Below the pieces are notes generated by a model that saw only the letters and a program-made list of their open reading frames with translations, had not been told where the DNA came from and did not search any database. Source: Anaerocolumna aminovalerica (GTDB taxonomy: Bacteria; Bacillota; Clostridia; Lachnospirales; Lachnospiraceae). Taken from it: a stretch of 39,171 nt of DNA. Of the stretch, positions 25,361-34,106 are shown piece by piece; within the stretch, counting starts at the first letter, position 1, and every line of letters begins with the position of its first letter. Where the stretch lies: positions 1 through 39,171 of the forward strand of contig NZ_FOWD01000037.1 of assembly GCF_900115365.1 (NCBI RefSeq), in the 5' to 3' direction. The position numbers and the translations under genes were made by a program.

Positions 25361-25885
25361 TTACTCGATAAAACCGATTTTTGGAGAATAGCGAAATACC
25401 GCTTTTCCAATAATTTTTTTCTTTTTCACAAAAGGATGTTCCCAGACTCTCGAATCCAAAGAAGAGTTTCGATTGTCTCCCATCATAAAATAGGAATCCT
25501 CCGGTACAGTATAAGGTCCATAAGAACCTTTGGGCTCTTCTTTTAAATAGTCTTCTTTTAAAGGCTCTGTATTGCCGTTTATGTACACTTTTCCATCAAT
25601 AATCTCAATCACTTCACCGGGAAGTCCGATGATTCTCTTTAAATAGTTCGTAGATTCATCATCGGGGAAAGGAAACATTATAATATCTCCCCGCTTTGGC
25701 GTTGAGAAAAGATAGGCCAGCCGATAACCAACAATTTGGTCATGAGTCATTACCGTATTCTCCATGGAGCCGGTTGGTACTTCTGCTTTTACAATAATGA
25801 AATTATTTATGACAAGTGCAACGACAAATGCTGAAACAACTATTTTTATCCAGCTTAAAATTTCAGATTTCTTATTTTTATCCAT
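25361..25885 (-). CDS. lepB: Signal peptidase I
   Basis: The 174-residue protein is the short Gram-positive type. It has a single N-terminal transmembrane helix (about 11-32), the catalytic serine S40 in VPTGSMENT, the general-base lysine K83 in YLKRIIGLPG, and the box GDNRNSSLDSR at about 136-146. It cleaves signal peptides from exported proteins on the outer face of the membrane. AAGGAGA precedes the ATG. It is convergent with rplQ and driven by a TTGACA/TATATT promoter at 26030-26058. Confidence 0.95.
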   Translation of the reverse strand: MDKNKKSEILSWIKIVVSAFVVALVINNFIIVKAEVPTGSMENTVMTHDQIVGYRLAYLFSTPKRGDIIMFPFPDDESTNYLKRIIGLPGEVIEIIDGKVYINGNTEPLKEDYLKEEPKGSYGPYTVPEDSYFMMGDNRNSSLDSRVWEHPFVKKKKIIGKAVFRYSPKIGFIE

Positions 25886-26003
25886 ATGGTATCTCCTTCA
25901 ACCCACTAAATTATATGTACATTAATGAATGCTTCTCTTTAGAAATAGAACTTAAATCATTTAAAAATCCTAAGGATTACAGATTTATAATTGCATGATT
26001 TAC

Positions 26004-26060
26004 TATTGACAAACATTAACATACTTAAAAATATATACTATTATTTAATGTATGTCAATA
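26004..26060. promoter_or_regulatory. lepB promoter within a 16-bp inverted repeat (facing TTGACA boxes)
   Basis: On the minus strand TTGACA (26053-26058) and TATATT (26030-26035) are 17 bp apart, a near-consensus promoter for lepB. The 16 bp at 26004-26019 are the inverted copy of 26045-26060 with one mismatch, so a second TTGACA (26006-26011) faces inward on the plus strand, with A/T-rich hexamers at loosely suitable distances. Confidence 0.7.
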
Positions 26061-26225
26061 AAACAGTTATTAAAGAAAATAATAAGCTATTAAGAGAATA
26101 AGAAGATAATTATGAAAAATTTATGGATTGTTAAAAATTACTTCTATATTTTGGCTGAAAAGTAAAATTAGATATATAATACCATTAGCAAGGCATCTAT
26201 GTAATAAAAGAATTGTAAAATGCCA
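26061..26225. other. AT-rich gap between lepB and ecfA1
   Basis: No gene or strong structure is seen in this stretch; it separates the divergent promoters of lepB and the ecf genes. Confidence 0.4.
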
Positions 26226-26254
26226 TTGCATTTAGTATAATAATAATTTACAAT
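26226..26254 (+). promoter_or_regulatory. Promoter of the ecfA1-ecfA2-ecfT genes
   Basis: TTGCAT (26226-26231) and TACAAT (26249-26254) are separated by 17 bp, about 50 bp before the ecfA1 start. Confidence 0.65.
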
Positions 26255-26305
26255 GTATAAAGTTGATGAAATTGGATTAAAAATACGAGAATTAAAGGAT
26301 GAGCC

Positions 26306-27154
26306 ATGGGAATTATTAGATCAGAAAACTTAACATTTGAATACATCAGACGAGATGAAGAAGGTAATGTAGAGTCTATTAATCGTGCCATTGATCATGT
26401 TAACATAGATGTACAAAAAGGTGACTTTGTTGCGATCTTAGGGCATAATGGATCTGGTAAGTCTACCTTAGCAAAACACATTAATTCTATTCTGGTGCCA
26501 ACAGAAGGTACTATGTGGTTTAAAGACATGAATACCAGCGATGAAGATAAACTTTGGGATATTCGTCAGTCGGCGGGAATGGTTTTTCAAAACCCCGATA
26601 ATCAGATTATAGCAACTGTAGTTGAAGAAGATGTGGGTTTTGGCCCTGAGAATCTGGGAGTTCCCACAGAAGATATCTGGAGACGGGTAGAAGAAAGTCT
26701 AAATGCTGTAGGTATGATGGAATACAGAACCCATTCCCCAAACAAGTTGTCCGGAGGACAAAAGCAAAGGGTTGCCATTGCAGGTATAATGGCAATGAAA
26801 CCGGAATGTATTGTTCTTGACGAACCAACTGCTATGTTAGACCCAAATGGACGTAAAGAAGTAATACGAACAGTAAAAGAACTAAATGAAAAAGAAAAGG
26901 TGACTGTTATACTGATTACCCATTACATGGAAGAAGTAATATCAGCAAATAAAGTATTTGTTATGGATGAGGGTAAAGTAGTAATGGAGGGAACTCCCAA
27001 AGAAATCTTTTCGAAAGTTGATATGCTGAAGAAATATAGATTAGACGTTCCCCAGGTAACAGAATTGGCTTTTGAGCTAAAGAGAAGCGGTCTAAGTATT
27101 CCGGAAGGAATATTGTCCATAAAAGAATTGGTGGACGCTATTTGTAAATTATAA
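26306..27154 (+). CDS. ecfA1: Energy-coupling factor transporter ATPase EcfA1
   Basis: The 282-residue ABC ATPase powers vitamin and metal uptake with interchangeable S components. Walker [10 protein letters not shown] is at about 45-53, the Q-loop FQNPDNQ near 94-100, the signature [13 protein letters not shown] near 148-160, Walker [12 protein letters not shown] near 171-181, and the switch histidine in LITHYMEE. The C-terminal extension ends in an EcfA-type dimer helix. It is the first of three genes ecfA1-ecfA2-ecfT, with a weak ribosome site (AAGGATGAGCC) before the ATG. A 153-bp gap to ecfA2 contains a GAAAAA/TTTTTC hairpin near 27217-27235. Confidence 0.95.
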   Translation: MGIIRSENLTFEYIRRDEEGNVESINRAIDHVNIDVQKGDFVAILGHNGSGKSTLAKHINSILVPTEGTMWFKDMNTSDEDKLWDIRQSAGMVFQNPDNQIIATVVEEDVGFGPENLGVPTEDIWRRVEESLNAVGMMEYRTHSPNKLSGGQKQRVAIAGIMAMKPECIVLDEPTAMLDPNGRKEVIRTVKELNEKEKVTVILITHYMEEVISANKVFVMDEGKVVMEGTPKEIFSKVDMLKKYRLDVPQVTELAFELKRSGLSIPEGILSIKELVDAICKL

Positions 27155-27307
27155 CAATGAACGAATTATATAAAGCTTAGAAATAAACAGGCATAATACA
27201 CGAAAAAGGTTAGGCTGGAAAAACATTGCTTTTTCAAGGCAATTAGTTCATATGCATTAATTGCTCACGTTATTAAAAAGCGTAAAAGCGCTGGAATTGA
27301 GGTTAAT

Positions 27308-28183
27308 ATGTCAATCATAATAGATAAATTGAATTATATATATAGCACGGGTACAGCTTATGAGAAGCATGCACTTAAAAATATTAATCTCGTTATTAAT
27401 GACGGTGAATTCATAGGATTAATCGGACATACCGGTTCCGGAAAATCTACCCTGACACAGCATCTTAACGGGTTAATGAAAGGTACCAGCGGTGATATAT
27501 ATTATAATGGCGAAAATATTTATGATAAAAATTATAATATGAAGAGTCTGAGAAATAAAGTTGGCCTTGTGTTTCAATACCCGGAACACCAGTTGTTTGA
27601 AACTACAGTATTTAAAGATATATGTTTTGGCCCTAGAAATCAAGGATTGGATGAACTTCAGATAGAACTAAGAGCCTACGAAGCCATGAAAATGGTTGGT
27701 TTAGATAATGATTTATTGGATGCATCGCCATTTGAATTATCAGGAGGGCAAAAAAGAAGGGTAGCTATTGCAGGAGTTTTGGCAATGAAACCGGAGGTAT
27801 TAATCTTAGATGAACCCACCGCAGGGTTAGACCCCAAGGGTAGAGACGAGATATTAGATCAGATTGCATACCTTCATAAAGAAAGCAACATTACAGTAAT
27901 TCTGGTTTCCCATAGCATGGAAGATGTAGCCAGATATGTAGATAGATTAATAGTTATGAATAAAGGTGAGATAGCATTTAATGATACCCCCCAAAAGGTT
28001 TTCGCTAATTACAAAGAATTAGAGGCAATAGGACTTGCAGCACCGCAGGTTACCTATGTTATGAATGAACTAAAGATTCGAGGCATTCCGGTTAAGACAA
28101 CCCCTATTACAGTGGAAGAAGCCAAAGAAGAGATTTTACGGGTATTAAAAAAGGGAACCGGATTGGAGATTAGAAATGATTAG
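27308..28183 (+). CDS. ecfA2: Energy-coupling factor transporter ATPase EcfA2
   Basis: The 291-residue ABC ATPase has Walker A GHTGSGKST (about 39-47), Q-loop FQYPEHQLF, signature LSGGQKRRVAIAGVLAMKP, Walker B LILDEPTAGLDP and switch VSHSMED. It pairs with EcfA1 to form the heterodimeric motor. The ribosome site is weak (TTGAGGTTAAT). Its 3' end overlaps ecfT by 8 bp, so the two are coupled. Confidence 0.95.
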   Translation: MSIIIDKLNYIYSTGTAYEKHALKNINLVINDGEFIGLIGHTGSGKSTLTQHLNGLMKGTSGDIYYNGENIYDKNYNMKSLRNKVGLVFQYPEHQLFETTVFKDICFGPRNQGLDELQIELRAYEAMKMVGLDNDLLDASPFELSGGQKRRVAIAGVLAMKPEVLILDEPTAGLDPKGRDEILDQIAYLHKESNITVILVSHSMEDVARYVDRLIVMNKGEIAFNDTPQKVFANYKELEAIGLAAPQVTYVMNELKIRGIPVKTTPITVEEAKEEILRVLKKGTGLEIRND

Positions 28184-28976
28184 AGATATTACAATTGGAC
28201 AATATTATCCTTCTAATTCCATCCTTCATAAATTAGATCCAAGGGTAAAATTAGTTGGCACTATACTATATATCGTATTCCTGTTTTTTATTCAAAATTA
28301 TTATGGTTATATATTTGCTGCGGTATTTCTTGGGCTCATAATAACTCTCTCTAAAGTGCCTGTTAAGTTTATATTACGAGGATTAAAAGCAGTCCTGTTT
28401 CTGCTGCTTTTCATGGTGGCATTTAACTTATTTTTTACTCCCGGAAATGAGGCATTTAGCTTTGGATTTATAAGAGTAACCTGGGAAGGTATAGAATCAG
28501 CTATTCTTATGGGGTTAAGACTTATATTTTTACTGCTGGGTTCTTCCATTATGACATTTACGACAACTCCAAACCAATTAACAGACGGTTTAGAAAAGTT
28601 AATGGGACCTCTAAAGAAAATCAAAGTACCGGTCCATGAGATATCCATGATGATGTCCATAGCTCTTCGCTTTATTCCAATATTAATGGAAGAGACCGAT
28701 AAGATCATGAAGGCACAGATGGCAAGAGGTGCTGATTTTGAATCCGGAGGTTTGATAAAAAGAGCAAAGAGTTTAATTCCATTGTTAGTTCCTCTGTTTG
28801 TGTCTGCATTCCGCAGGGCAAATGATCTGGCAATGGCTATGGAAGCCAGATGTTACCGAGGCGGTGAAGGCAGAACAAAGATGAAGCCATTAAAGTATGC
28901 CGGTAAAGACATGTTAGCGTATTTAATACTCATTATGTATGTAGCAGGAATTATCGCGATTAATAAGTATTTATAG
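28176..28976 (+). CDS. ecfT: Energy-coupling factor transporter transmembrane protein EcfT
   Basis: This 266-residue membrane protein has an N-terminal LHKLDPRVKL motif, several transmembrane helices, and two coupling-helix motifs: QMARGADF (about 181-188) and EARCYRGG (about 223-230). In the family these Ala-Arg-Gly-type motifs bind the ATPase grooves. It completes the energizing module; no S component is encoded nearby, so it is probably shared by several S proteins elsewhere in the genome (group II ECF). Confidence 0.94.
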   Translation: MIRDITIGQYYPSNSILHKLDPRVKLVGTILYIVFLFFIQNYYGYIFAAVFLGLIITLSKVPVKFILRGLKAVLFLLLFMVAFNLFFTPGNEAFSFGFIRVTWEGIESAILMGLRLIFLLLGSSIMTFTTTPNQLTDGLEKLMGPLKKIKVPVHEISMMMSIALRFIPILMEETDKIMKAQMARGADFESGGLIKRAKSLIPLLVPLFVSAFRRANDLAMAMEARCYRGGEGRTKMKPLKYAGKDMLAYLILIMYVAGIIAINKYL

Positions 28977-29092
28977 GAAGAACTTAGTTGTGAACTCTAT
29001 TGTAATTTTATGCTGAACTTCTTCACCATTATTTGAAATTCTATACAGAGGTAAAATGTCAGTAAAGTTGAAAGAAAGATATAATATAGAGC

Positions 29093-29310
29093 CGCAAAAT
29101 CATTCTTCCAAAAGTTTAAGGAAAAATAATTGTAATGATAGAGCGCAAAATCATTTTTTAGAAAGTTGGAGGAATGATATGTGTAGGATGCCCAAAATCA
29201 TTCTTTCGAAATTTGGAAAATGGTATAAAGAAAGGATGCTACATCATTCTTTCAAAGGTTGGAAGAAAATATATTATTAAGAAAGGTTGCCACTAAATCA
29301 TTCTTTCAAC
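29093..29310 (+). repeat. Degenerate tandem repeat, five copies
   Basis: A unit of about 47-54 bp recurs. Each copy contains AAATCATTCTT or a close variant (starts near 29097, 29148, 29195, 29241, 29295), preceded by an AGAAAGGATG-like stretch that can pair with CATTCTTT to form a small hairpin. A related copy is seen at 6497-6540. A 74-codon frame crosses the array (29056-29280), but the repeats do not stay in one frame, which argues against coding. Confidence 0.6.
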
Positions 29311-29368
29311 TGGTTTGTTATGGCAGTATCATATTTGTAAGTGGATGTGATATGCAAAGGGTATAAGA

Positions 29369-30127
29369 ATGAAAAGAGTCATGCTGGAGATTGCATATGA
29401 CGGTACCAACTACTGTGGATGGCAAATACAACCCAATGGAATTACGGTTGAAGAAATAATAAATAAAACCCTTACAGAGCTGTTAAAGGAGCCAATCTTC
29501 GTTATTGGTGCAAGCAGAACAGATTCTGGCGTTCATGCCTTGGGCAATGTTGCCGTATTTGATACCAATACAAAAATCCCTGGTGAGAAAATTTCATTTG
29601 CACTAAATCAAAGATTACCTAAGGATATTGTGATTCAAAAATCAAGGGAAGTTCCCTTAGATTTTCACCCAAGGTATTGCAACAGCAGGAAAACATATGA
29701 ATATAGAATCTTAAATAGTAGATTCCCAATACCTACGGAACGGCTATATTCTTATTTTATATATTATCCCTTAGATACAGATGCTATGAAAAAAGCAGCG
29801 GAGTATTTGGTAGGGGAACATGATTTTAAAAGCTTTTGTTCCAATCGTACCCAGGTAGTGGATACCATTCGAAGGGTATATGATATAAATATCGAAAGAA
29901 ATAAAGATATGATTGACATTACCATATCTGGAAATGGCTTCTTATATAATATGGTGAGGATTATTGTTGGTACTTTGGTTAAGGTTGGTCTTGGAGTTTA
30001 TCCGCCGGAACATGTACATGAGATTTTGGAAAAGAAAGACCGGATGGCAGCAGGACCAAAGGCACCTGCCCAGGGATTGATGTTAAAATGTATTGAGTAT
30101 CCGGATTTAGTAGATGAAAATAAGTGA
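29369..30127 (+). CDS. truA: tRNA pseudouridine synthase A
   Basis: The 252-residue enzyme makes pseudouridine at positions 38-40 of tRNA anticodon stems. The catalytic aspartate D52 lies in ASRTDSGVHALGN; the N-terminus LEIAYDGTNYCGWQIQPNG is typical, and the FLYNMVRIIVGTL motif occurs near 191-203. Length is normal. The ribosome site is weak (AAAGGG). It follows the ecf genes and precedes rplM-rpsI, the usual Firmicutes order ecfT-truA-rplM-rpsI. Confidence 0.96.
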   Translation: MKRVMLEIAYDGTNYCGWQIQPNGITVEEIINKTLTELLKEPIFVIGASRTDSGVHALGNVAVFDTNTKIPGEKISFALNQRLPKDIVIQKSREVPLDFHPRYCNSRKTYEYRILNSRFPIPTERLYSYFIYYPLDTDAMKKAAEYLVGEHDFKSFCSNRTQVVDTIRRVYDINIERNKDMIDITISGNGFLYNMVRIIVGTLVKVGLGVYPPEHVHEILEKKDRMAAGPKAPAQGLMLKCIEYPDLVDENK

Positions 30128-30467
30128 TTGTATATAAAATGACTACAATAAATACAGTCTGGAAATTATTATAGTAATTCTTTGTTACGGATTAAGTATG
30201 TAACAGTTATATAAAAAATAGTATTATGACATATTGTAAATTATAAATAAATTTAAAGCTTAAATAATAAAAAATTATAATAAGTAAAAGTTAAAAAATC
30301 GAAATTGGTTAAAAGAAACCGATATAAAAGATGCATCGGTATAAAAAAGTTAAAATCTGTATAAAAACTTAGTAAATTATAAAAATTGAGATTATAAATA
30401 TATCATAAATTTTTTGCAGATTAATCTTGACAAATGCAAGAGCAAACGCAAGAAAAGAATAAAACTC
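30128..30467. other. Very AT-rich gap between truA and the rplM promoter
   Basis: No gene is seen. It contains many short A/T tracts and a lone TTGACA (30427-30432) without a good -10 at the right distance. Confidence 0.4.
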
Positions 30468-30496
30468 TTGACACACCAGGCGAGATGTTATATAAT
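30468..30496 (+). promoter_or_regulatory. Perfect-consensus promoter of rplM-rpsI
   Basis: TTGACA (30468-30473) and TATAAT (30491-30496) with a 17-bp spacer: both hexamers equal the sigma-A consensus. It drives rplM-rpsI separately from truA. Confidence 0.92.
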
Positions 30497-30502
30497 ATTA
30501 AG

Positions 30503-30590
30503 ACGTGACGTGAGAATACTTGAGCCAAGCCCCGGGTAGAGTATTTTAACATATAACTATGAATATAATTGAGATTTTAATTAATCCAAG
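30503..30590 (+). ncRNA. rplM leader RNA candidate (L13 leader)
   Basis: The roughly 100-nt leader between the promoter and rplM begins GACGTGACGTGAG and has a stem AATACT/AGTATT (30515-30520 with 30540-30545) around a conserved-looking GAGCCAAGCCCCGGGTAG loop region. In Firmicutes rplM is often preceded by an L13-binding autoregulatory leader. Position and size fit, but I cannot confirm a match to that RNA family by eye. Confidence 0.45.
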
Positions 30591-30601
30591 GAGGTTAAAC
30601 C

Positions 30602-31036
30602 ATGAAAAGCTTTATGGCTAGTCCAGCAACCATAGAAAGAAAATGGTATGTTATCGACGCTACCGGACACACATTAGGTCGTCTTTCATCTGAGATTGCA
30701 AAGATATTAAGAGGAAAAAATAAACCAACTTACACACCACATGTTGACACTGGTGATTATGTAATCGTTGTAAATGCTGATAAAATAAAAGTTACTGGTA
30801 AGAAATTAGATCAAAAGATTTACTACAATCACTCTGATTATGTAGGTGGTATGAGAGAAACTACATTAAGAGAATTAAATGCTAAGAAGCCTGGAGAAGC
30901 TGTTAAATTAGCTGTAAAAGGCATGCTTCCAAAGGGACCTTTAGGAAGACAAATGATTACAAAATTACATGTATACGCTGGCCCAGAGCACAATAATGCA
31001 GCTCAAAAACCAGAAGTATTAGAGATTAAATATTAA
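30602..31036 (+). CDS. rplM: 50S ribosomal protein L13
   Basis: The 144-residue protein has [20 protein letters not shown] (about 14-33), [20 protein letters not shown] and [16 protein letters not shown]13 is an early 50S assembly protein. It starts [15 protein letters not shown], typical of Firmicutes. AAGGAGG precedes the ATG. It is co-transcribed with rpsI, 28 bp downstream. Confidence 0.98.
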   Translation: MKSFMASPATIERKWYVIDATGHTLGRLSSEIAKILRGKNKPTYTPHVDTGDYVIVVNADKIKVTGKKLDQKIYYNHSDYVGGMRETTLRELNAKKPGEAVKLAVKGMLPKGPLGRQMITKLHVYAGPEHNNAAQKPEVLEIKY

Positions 31037-31064
31037 TCAGAAAGGTTGAAAGGAGGCAATAACA

Positions 31065-31457
31065 TTGGCTAAGGCAAGATATTACGGAACAGGAAGAAGA
31101 AAAAGCAGTATCGCGAGAGTATATTTAGTACCAGGAACTGGTAAAGTTGTTATAAATAAAAGAGATATGGATGAATATTTCGGTTTAGAAACATTGAAAT
31201 TAATCGTTCGTCAACCACTTGTATTAACTGATACAGTTGATAAGTTTGACGTTCTTGTTAATGTACATGGTGGCGGATTCACTGGTCAAGCTGGTGCAAT
31301 CAGACATGGTATCTCCAGAGCATTATTACATGCTGATGCAGATTATCGTCCTACTTTAAAGAAAGCAGGATTCTTAACAAGAGATCCAAGAATGAAGGAA
31401 AGAAAGAAGTACGGCTTAAAAGCAGCTCGTCGTGCTCCTCAGTTCTCCAAGAGATAA
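31065..31457 (+). CDS. rpsI: 30S ribosomal protein S9
   Basis: The 130-residue protein starts [20 protein letters not shown] and has [20 protein letters not shown] and the C-terminal [14 protein letters not shown] tail that touches P-site tRNA. The start codon is TTG with AAAGGAGG 7-8 nt upstream. Followed by a strong terminator. Confidence 0.98.
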   Translation: MAKARYYGTGRRKSSIARVYLVPGTGKVVINKRDMDEYFGLETLKLIVRQPLVLTDTVDKFDVLVNVHGGGFTGQAGAIRHGISRALLHADADYRPTLKKAGFLTRDPRMKERKKYGLKAARRAPQFSKR

Positions 31458-31470
31458 TAAGAATAATTAT

Positions 31471-31506
31471 AAAAGCCTTGAAATTTCAACGTTTCAAGGC
31501 TTTTTT
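31471..31506 (+). terminator. Intrinsic terminator after rpsI
   Basis: Perfect stem AAAAGCCTTGAAA/TTTCAAGGCTTTT (31471-31483 with 31492-31504) plus a T-run, 13 bp after the rpsI stop codon. Confidence 0.95.
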
Positions 31507-31569
31507 GATGCTAAAAATATTATTGTTGTTGTGAATTTGTAGTGACTTTATATTTTGTTAATTTCAATT

Positions 31570-32323
31570 CTATAACCCAGCAGTTTTCTTTCTGGTAGAT
31601 GCAAGGACGTCAGTACATATATATGCTGCTACTCCTACGTCTGAATGGCCTAAGTGATCAAATACTATTTAATATCAACGCCACTGTTTAATAGGAGTGT
31701 AGCATTATAGTGGCGCAGGGAATGAAGTGTAAGGAAATTAAATCAGTTCCTTTGATGCGGTTACGGAAAGAAGTATTAAAGCTTCATCTGTCTTTATAGT
31801 TTCCGGTATCAGAATTAAAGAACATTTCCTGATGGATAAATGTATTCTATTTGAGTTATTTGCAGGTCCTAACTGGTGTTTCTTATGCTCTCTCAGGATT
31901 TTTTATTGAATCGATAATAGCTGCTTTTACTCCTTGAAGTGATAAGGAAGTGCTTACTGCTAACGTCTGATGTAGTGTTTTTATTGAAGCCTATGTCCTC
32001 CTATTGAAGCAACAAATATTTACCGAAGTGTATACCCGTAAACAGGAGCAGCTTTAAGATTGTATTGAGTATAGAATAATCCCGAAATAGATTAAAGGAT
32101 AGGAGTATCTCTATTTCAGTAGGTATTTATGTTTCACTTCTGTGGTAGCTTTCTTGGATGTGAGTATAACGTTTCTGGACAGGGGTTCTTTCATGTAGTC
32201 ATGAGTTGCTGTAAATGTGAATATACTTTGCATGATTGTGTATAACTTCTTTACATTGGCCTGTGACAGTGGAATTTCCTTCCTTTCTTTATTGAGGCTA
32301 GTATGGGTACTAGTTGTATGCAT
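31570..32323 (-). pseudogene. Decayed tyrosine recombinase (phage/ICE-type integrase)
   Basis: Reading the minus strand, pieces of an integrase are recognisable in different frames. At 32111-32323 there is a core-binding domain-like segment (PLSQANVKKLYTIMQSIFTF). At about 31668-31730 lies the catalytic box HSLRHYNATLLLNSGVDIK (HxLRH at 31710-31724). After a one-base frameshift and stop near 31665-31670, the segment HLGHSDVGVAAYI continues at about 31617-31656, then ASTRKKTAGL with a stop at 31570-31572. In the family, the LGH box and the nucleophile tyrosine follow. Several frameshifts and stops lie between the parts, so it is inactive. The upstream part, 32324-32796, shows no clear gene. 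It marks a former integration event beside the rplM-rpsI operon. Confidence 0.75.
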
Positions 32324-32796
32324 GAAAGGCTTTAACTTATTGAGACATAGATCTTAAAGTATTCCTCTGATACTCTTTTAACTTTTGCTCTCAGGCCGAC
32401 TAACCCTTACGTGACTTTTGAAGTCAACATATTTTCTTTAACAAATTTATATGATTTATCTTCTCTCATTCATTCTGGTAATGTAAATGTGGCAGTATAA
32501 ACAGACGTTTCATCAGAGCATTAATGAAACAGTAAACTCAATAAGGAATTTTAAAAGGTTTGTGGCTATTCTGTTTGTGATGATTTATTTCTTACTGCTG
32601 TAGCTACGAAGATTATAGGATTAGACAGTGATGACCCTGTCCCGCGCTTCCTTTTTACTTGTTTTGAATAAGGGATGCCGATTATAAGCTGTGAAGTGAT
32701 TTGAAGTATTCAGTAAGAAAGACTCTTGTATTTTTTAATACGTTGTTTCAATACTAGATCTAAGAACATACAGAGTAATTAAATAATGAAATATAT

Positions 32797-32825
32797 TTTA
32801 CTGTAAAAGTTATGTATGCTATAAT
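32797..32825 (+). promoter_or_regulatory. Promoter of the DUF262-HEPN pair
   Basis: An extended -10 (TG-C-TATAAT, hexamer at 32820-32825) has a fair -35 (TTTACT, 32797-32802) 17 bp upstream. The start site would be near 32832, which supports translation start at 32875 rather than at the ATG at 32812. Confidence 0.6.
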
Positions 32826-32874
32826 ATTATTAATAAATATATACGATCGAGTAAATAATACTATGGAGGATATT

Positions 32875-34086
32875 ATGTTATTTGAAAATGAAAAAATCGA
32901 GTTTGATGAAAAGAGTATAGGTATTATGAACATAGCAGATAATGAAATAAATGAGAAATATATTCTTGGTGAAGTACGAATAGTTACAGAACAAGCAAGA
33001 TATCCGCTAAACACAATAACAATGATGATTGATAGCAAAAATTATGAATTAAATCCGGATTTCCAAAGACGTAGGCGTTGGGATGATGTAAAGAAATCTA
33101 AGCTTATAGAATCATTTATAATGAATGTCCCCATACCTCCTGTTTTTTTATACGAAAATGAATTTTCTCATTACGAAGTAATGGATGGATTACAAAGATT
33201 GTCAACAATATATGATTTTTATAACGATTCTTTTAAACTTGTAGGTTTGCAATTATGGCCAGAATTAAATGGACGATATTATAGCAATTTACCTGAAAAA
33301 ATTAGAAAAGGAGTTGACCGTAGATATATATCATCTATTATTCTTTTACAAGAAAGCGCAAAGAGCAAGGAAGAAGCACAAGGTATGAAACAGCTTGTTT
33401 TTGAGAGAATTAATAGTGGTGGGGTTAAACTCGAGGGGCAGGAAACAAGAAATGCATTGTATAATGGTAAAATGAATCAGATGTGTCTCCAATTATCTCG
33501 TAATAAATATTTATGCGCAATGTTAGATATTCCGCACGAAGAACTAGAATTACAAATAAGTTTTATATACGATATAAATAGTCTATTACTACAAAATGAA
33601 CGGTATAAAAAAATGGAAGATGTAGAATATGTGTTGAGATTTTTTGCTATGCGCCAAATAGATGGTTACGCTAATAGAACTTTAAGTGAGTTTTTAGACA
33701 TGTATTTAAAAAAAACAAACTTTTACGATGATAGTACACTCAATTCACTGAGAGCATTATTTGAAGAAACAATTGAATTTGCTTTTGATTTATTTGGGAG
33801 CAGTGCTTTTTATATGTGGAGAAAAAGAAGTACAAATTATTCTGATGAGTCATGGAATTGGTTCTCTAGAGCCACTACTACAATATATGATCCATTAATG
33901 CATGTATTGTCAAAGATGATATATTCAAAAGATATACTCCTAAAGAATAAAGAGATAATACGAAACGAAGTAAAGAATTTTTATCAAGAAAATTATGATG
34001 CATTTGAAGGACGAAGTAGTAATAAGAATGATATTGAAAAGCGCATTGTATTATTTGAGAATTTCTTTAAATCTTATTTAGAGTAA
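32875..34086 (+). CDS. DUF262-domain protein (GmrS/ParB-like fold)
   Basis: The 403-residue protein has the hallmarks of the DUF262 family: PDFQRRRRWD (about 61-70), a KSKLIESFIMNVPIPPVFLY helix and strand, the DGLQRLSTI motif (about 104-112; the family usually has DGQQR), and the later FERINSGGVKLEGQETRNAL segment (about 177-196). DUF262 is the N-terminal nucleotide-hydrolysing, nuclease-linked half of GmrSD-type restriction enzymes and occurs in many defence operons. The DUF1524 HNH-nuclease half is absent. Start chosen at 32875 because TGGAGGA lies just before it. Only 20 bp separate it from a HEPN gene, so the two form one operon. More AT-rich than the ribosomal genes, and next to an integrase remnant. 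Confidence 0.85.
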   Translation: MLFENEKIEFDEKSIGIMNIADNEINEKYILGEVRIVTEQARYPLNTITMMIDSKNYELNPDFQRRRRWDDVKKSKLIESFIMNVPIPPVFLYENEFSHYEVMDGLQRLSTIYDFYNDSFKLVGLQLWPELNGRYYSNLPEKIRKGVDRRYISSIILLQESAKSKEEAQGMKQLVFERINSGGVKLEGQETRNALYNGKMNQMCLQLSRNKYLCAMLDIPHEELELQISFIYDINSLLLQNERYKKMEDVEYVLRFFAMRQIDGYANRTLSEFLDMYLKKTNFYDDSTLNSLRALFEETIEFAFDLFGSSAFYMWRKRSTNYSDESWNWFSRATTTIYDPLMHVLSKMIYSKDILLKNKEIIRNEVKNFYQENYDAFEGRSSNKNDIEKRIVLFENFFKSYLE

Positions 34087-34106
34087 ATTAGATAAAAGGA
34101 TTTAAT

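Noticed and set aside
29056-29280. 74-codon plus-strand ORF with repeat-like peptide
   Set aside because: A GAGG is present upstream, but the DNA repeats fall in different frames along the ORF, so selection acts, if at all, on DNA or RNA rather than peptide.
29093-29310. CRISPR array
   Set aside because: Copies are degenerate, spacing is irregular, there are no distinct spacers and no cas genes nearby.
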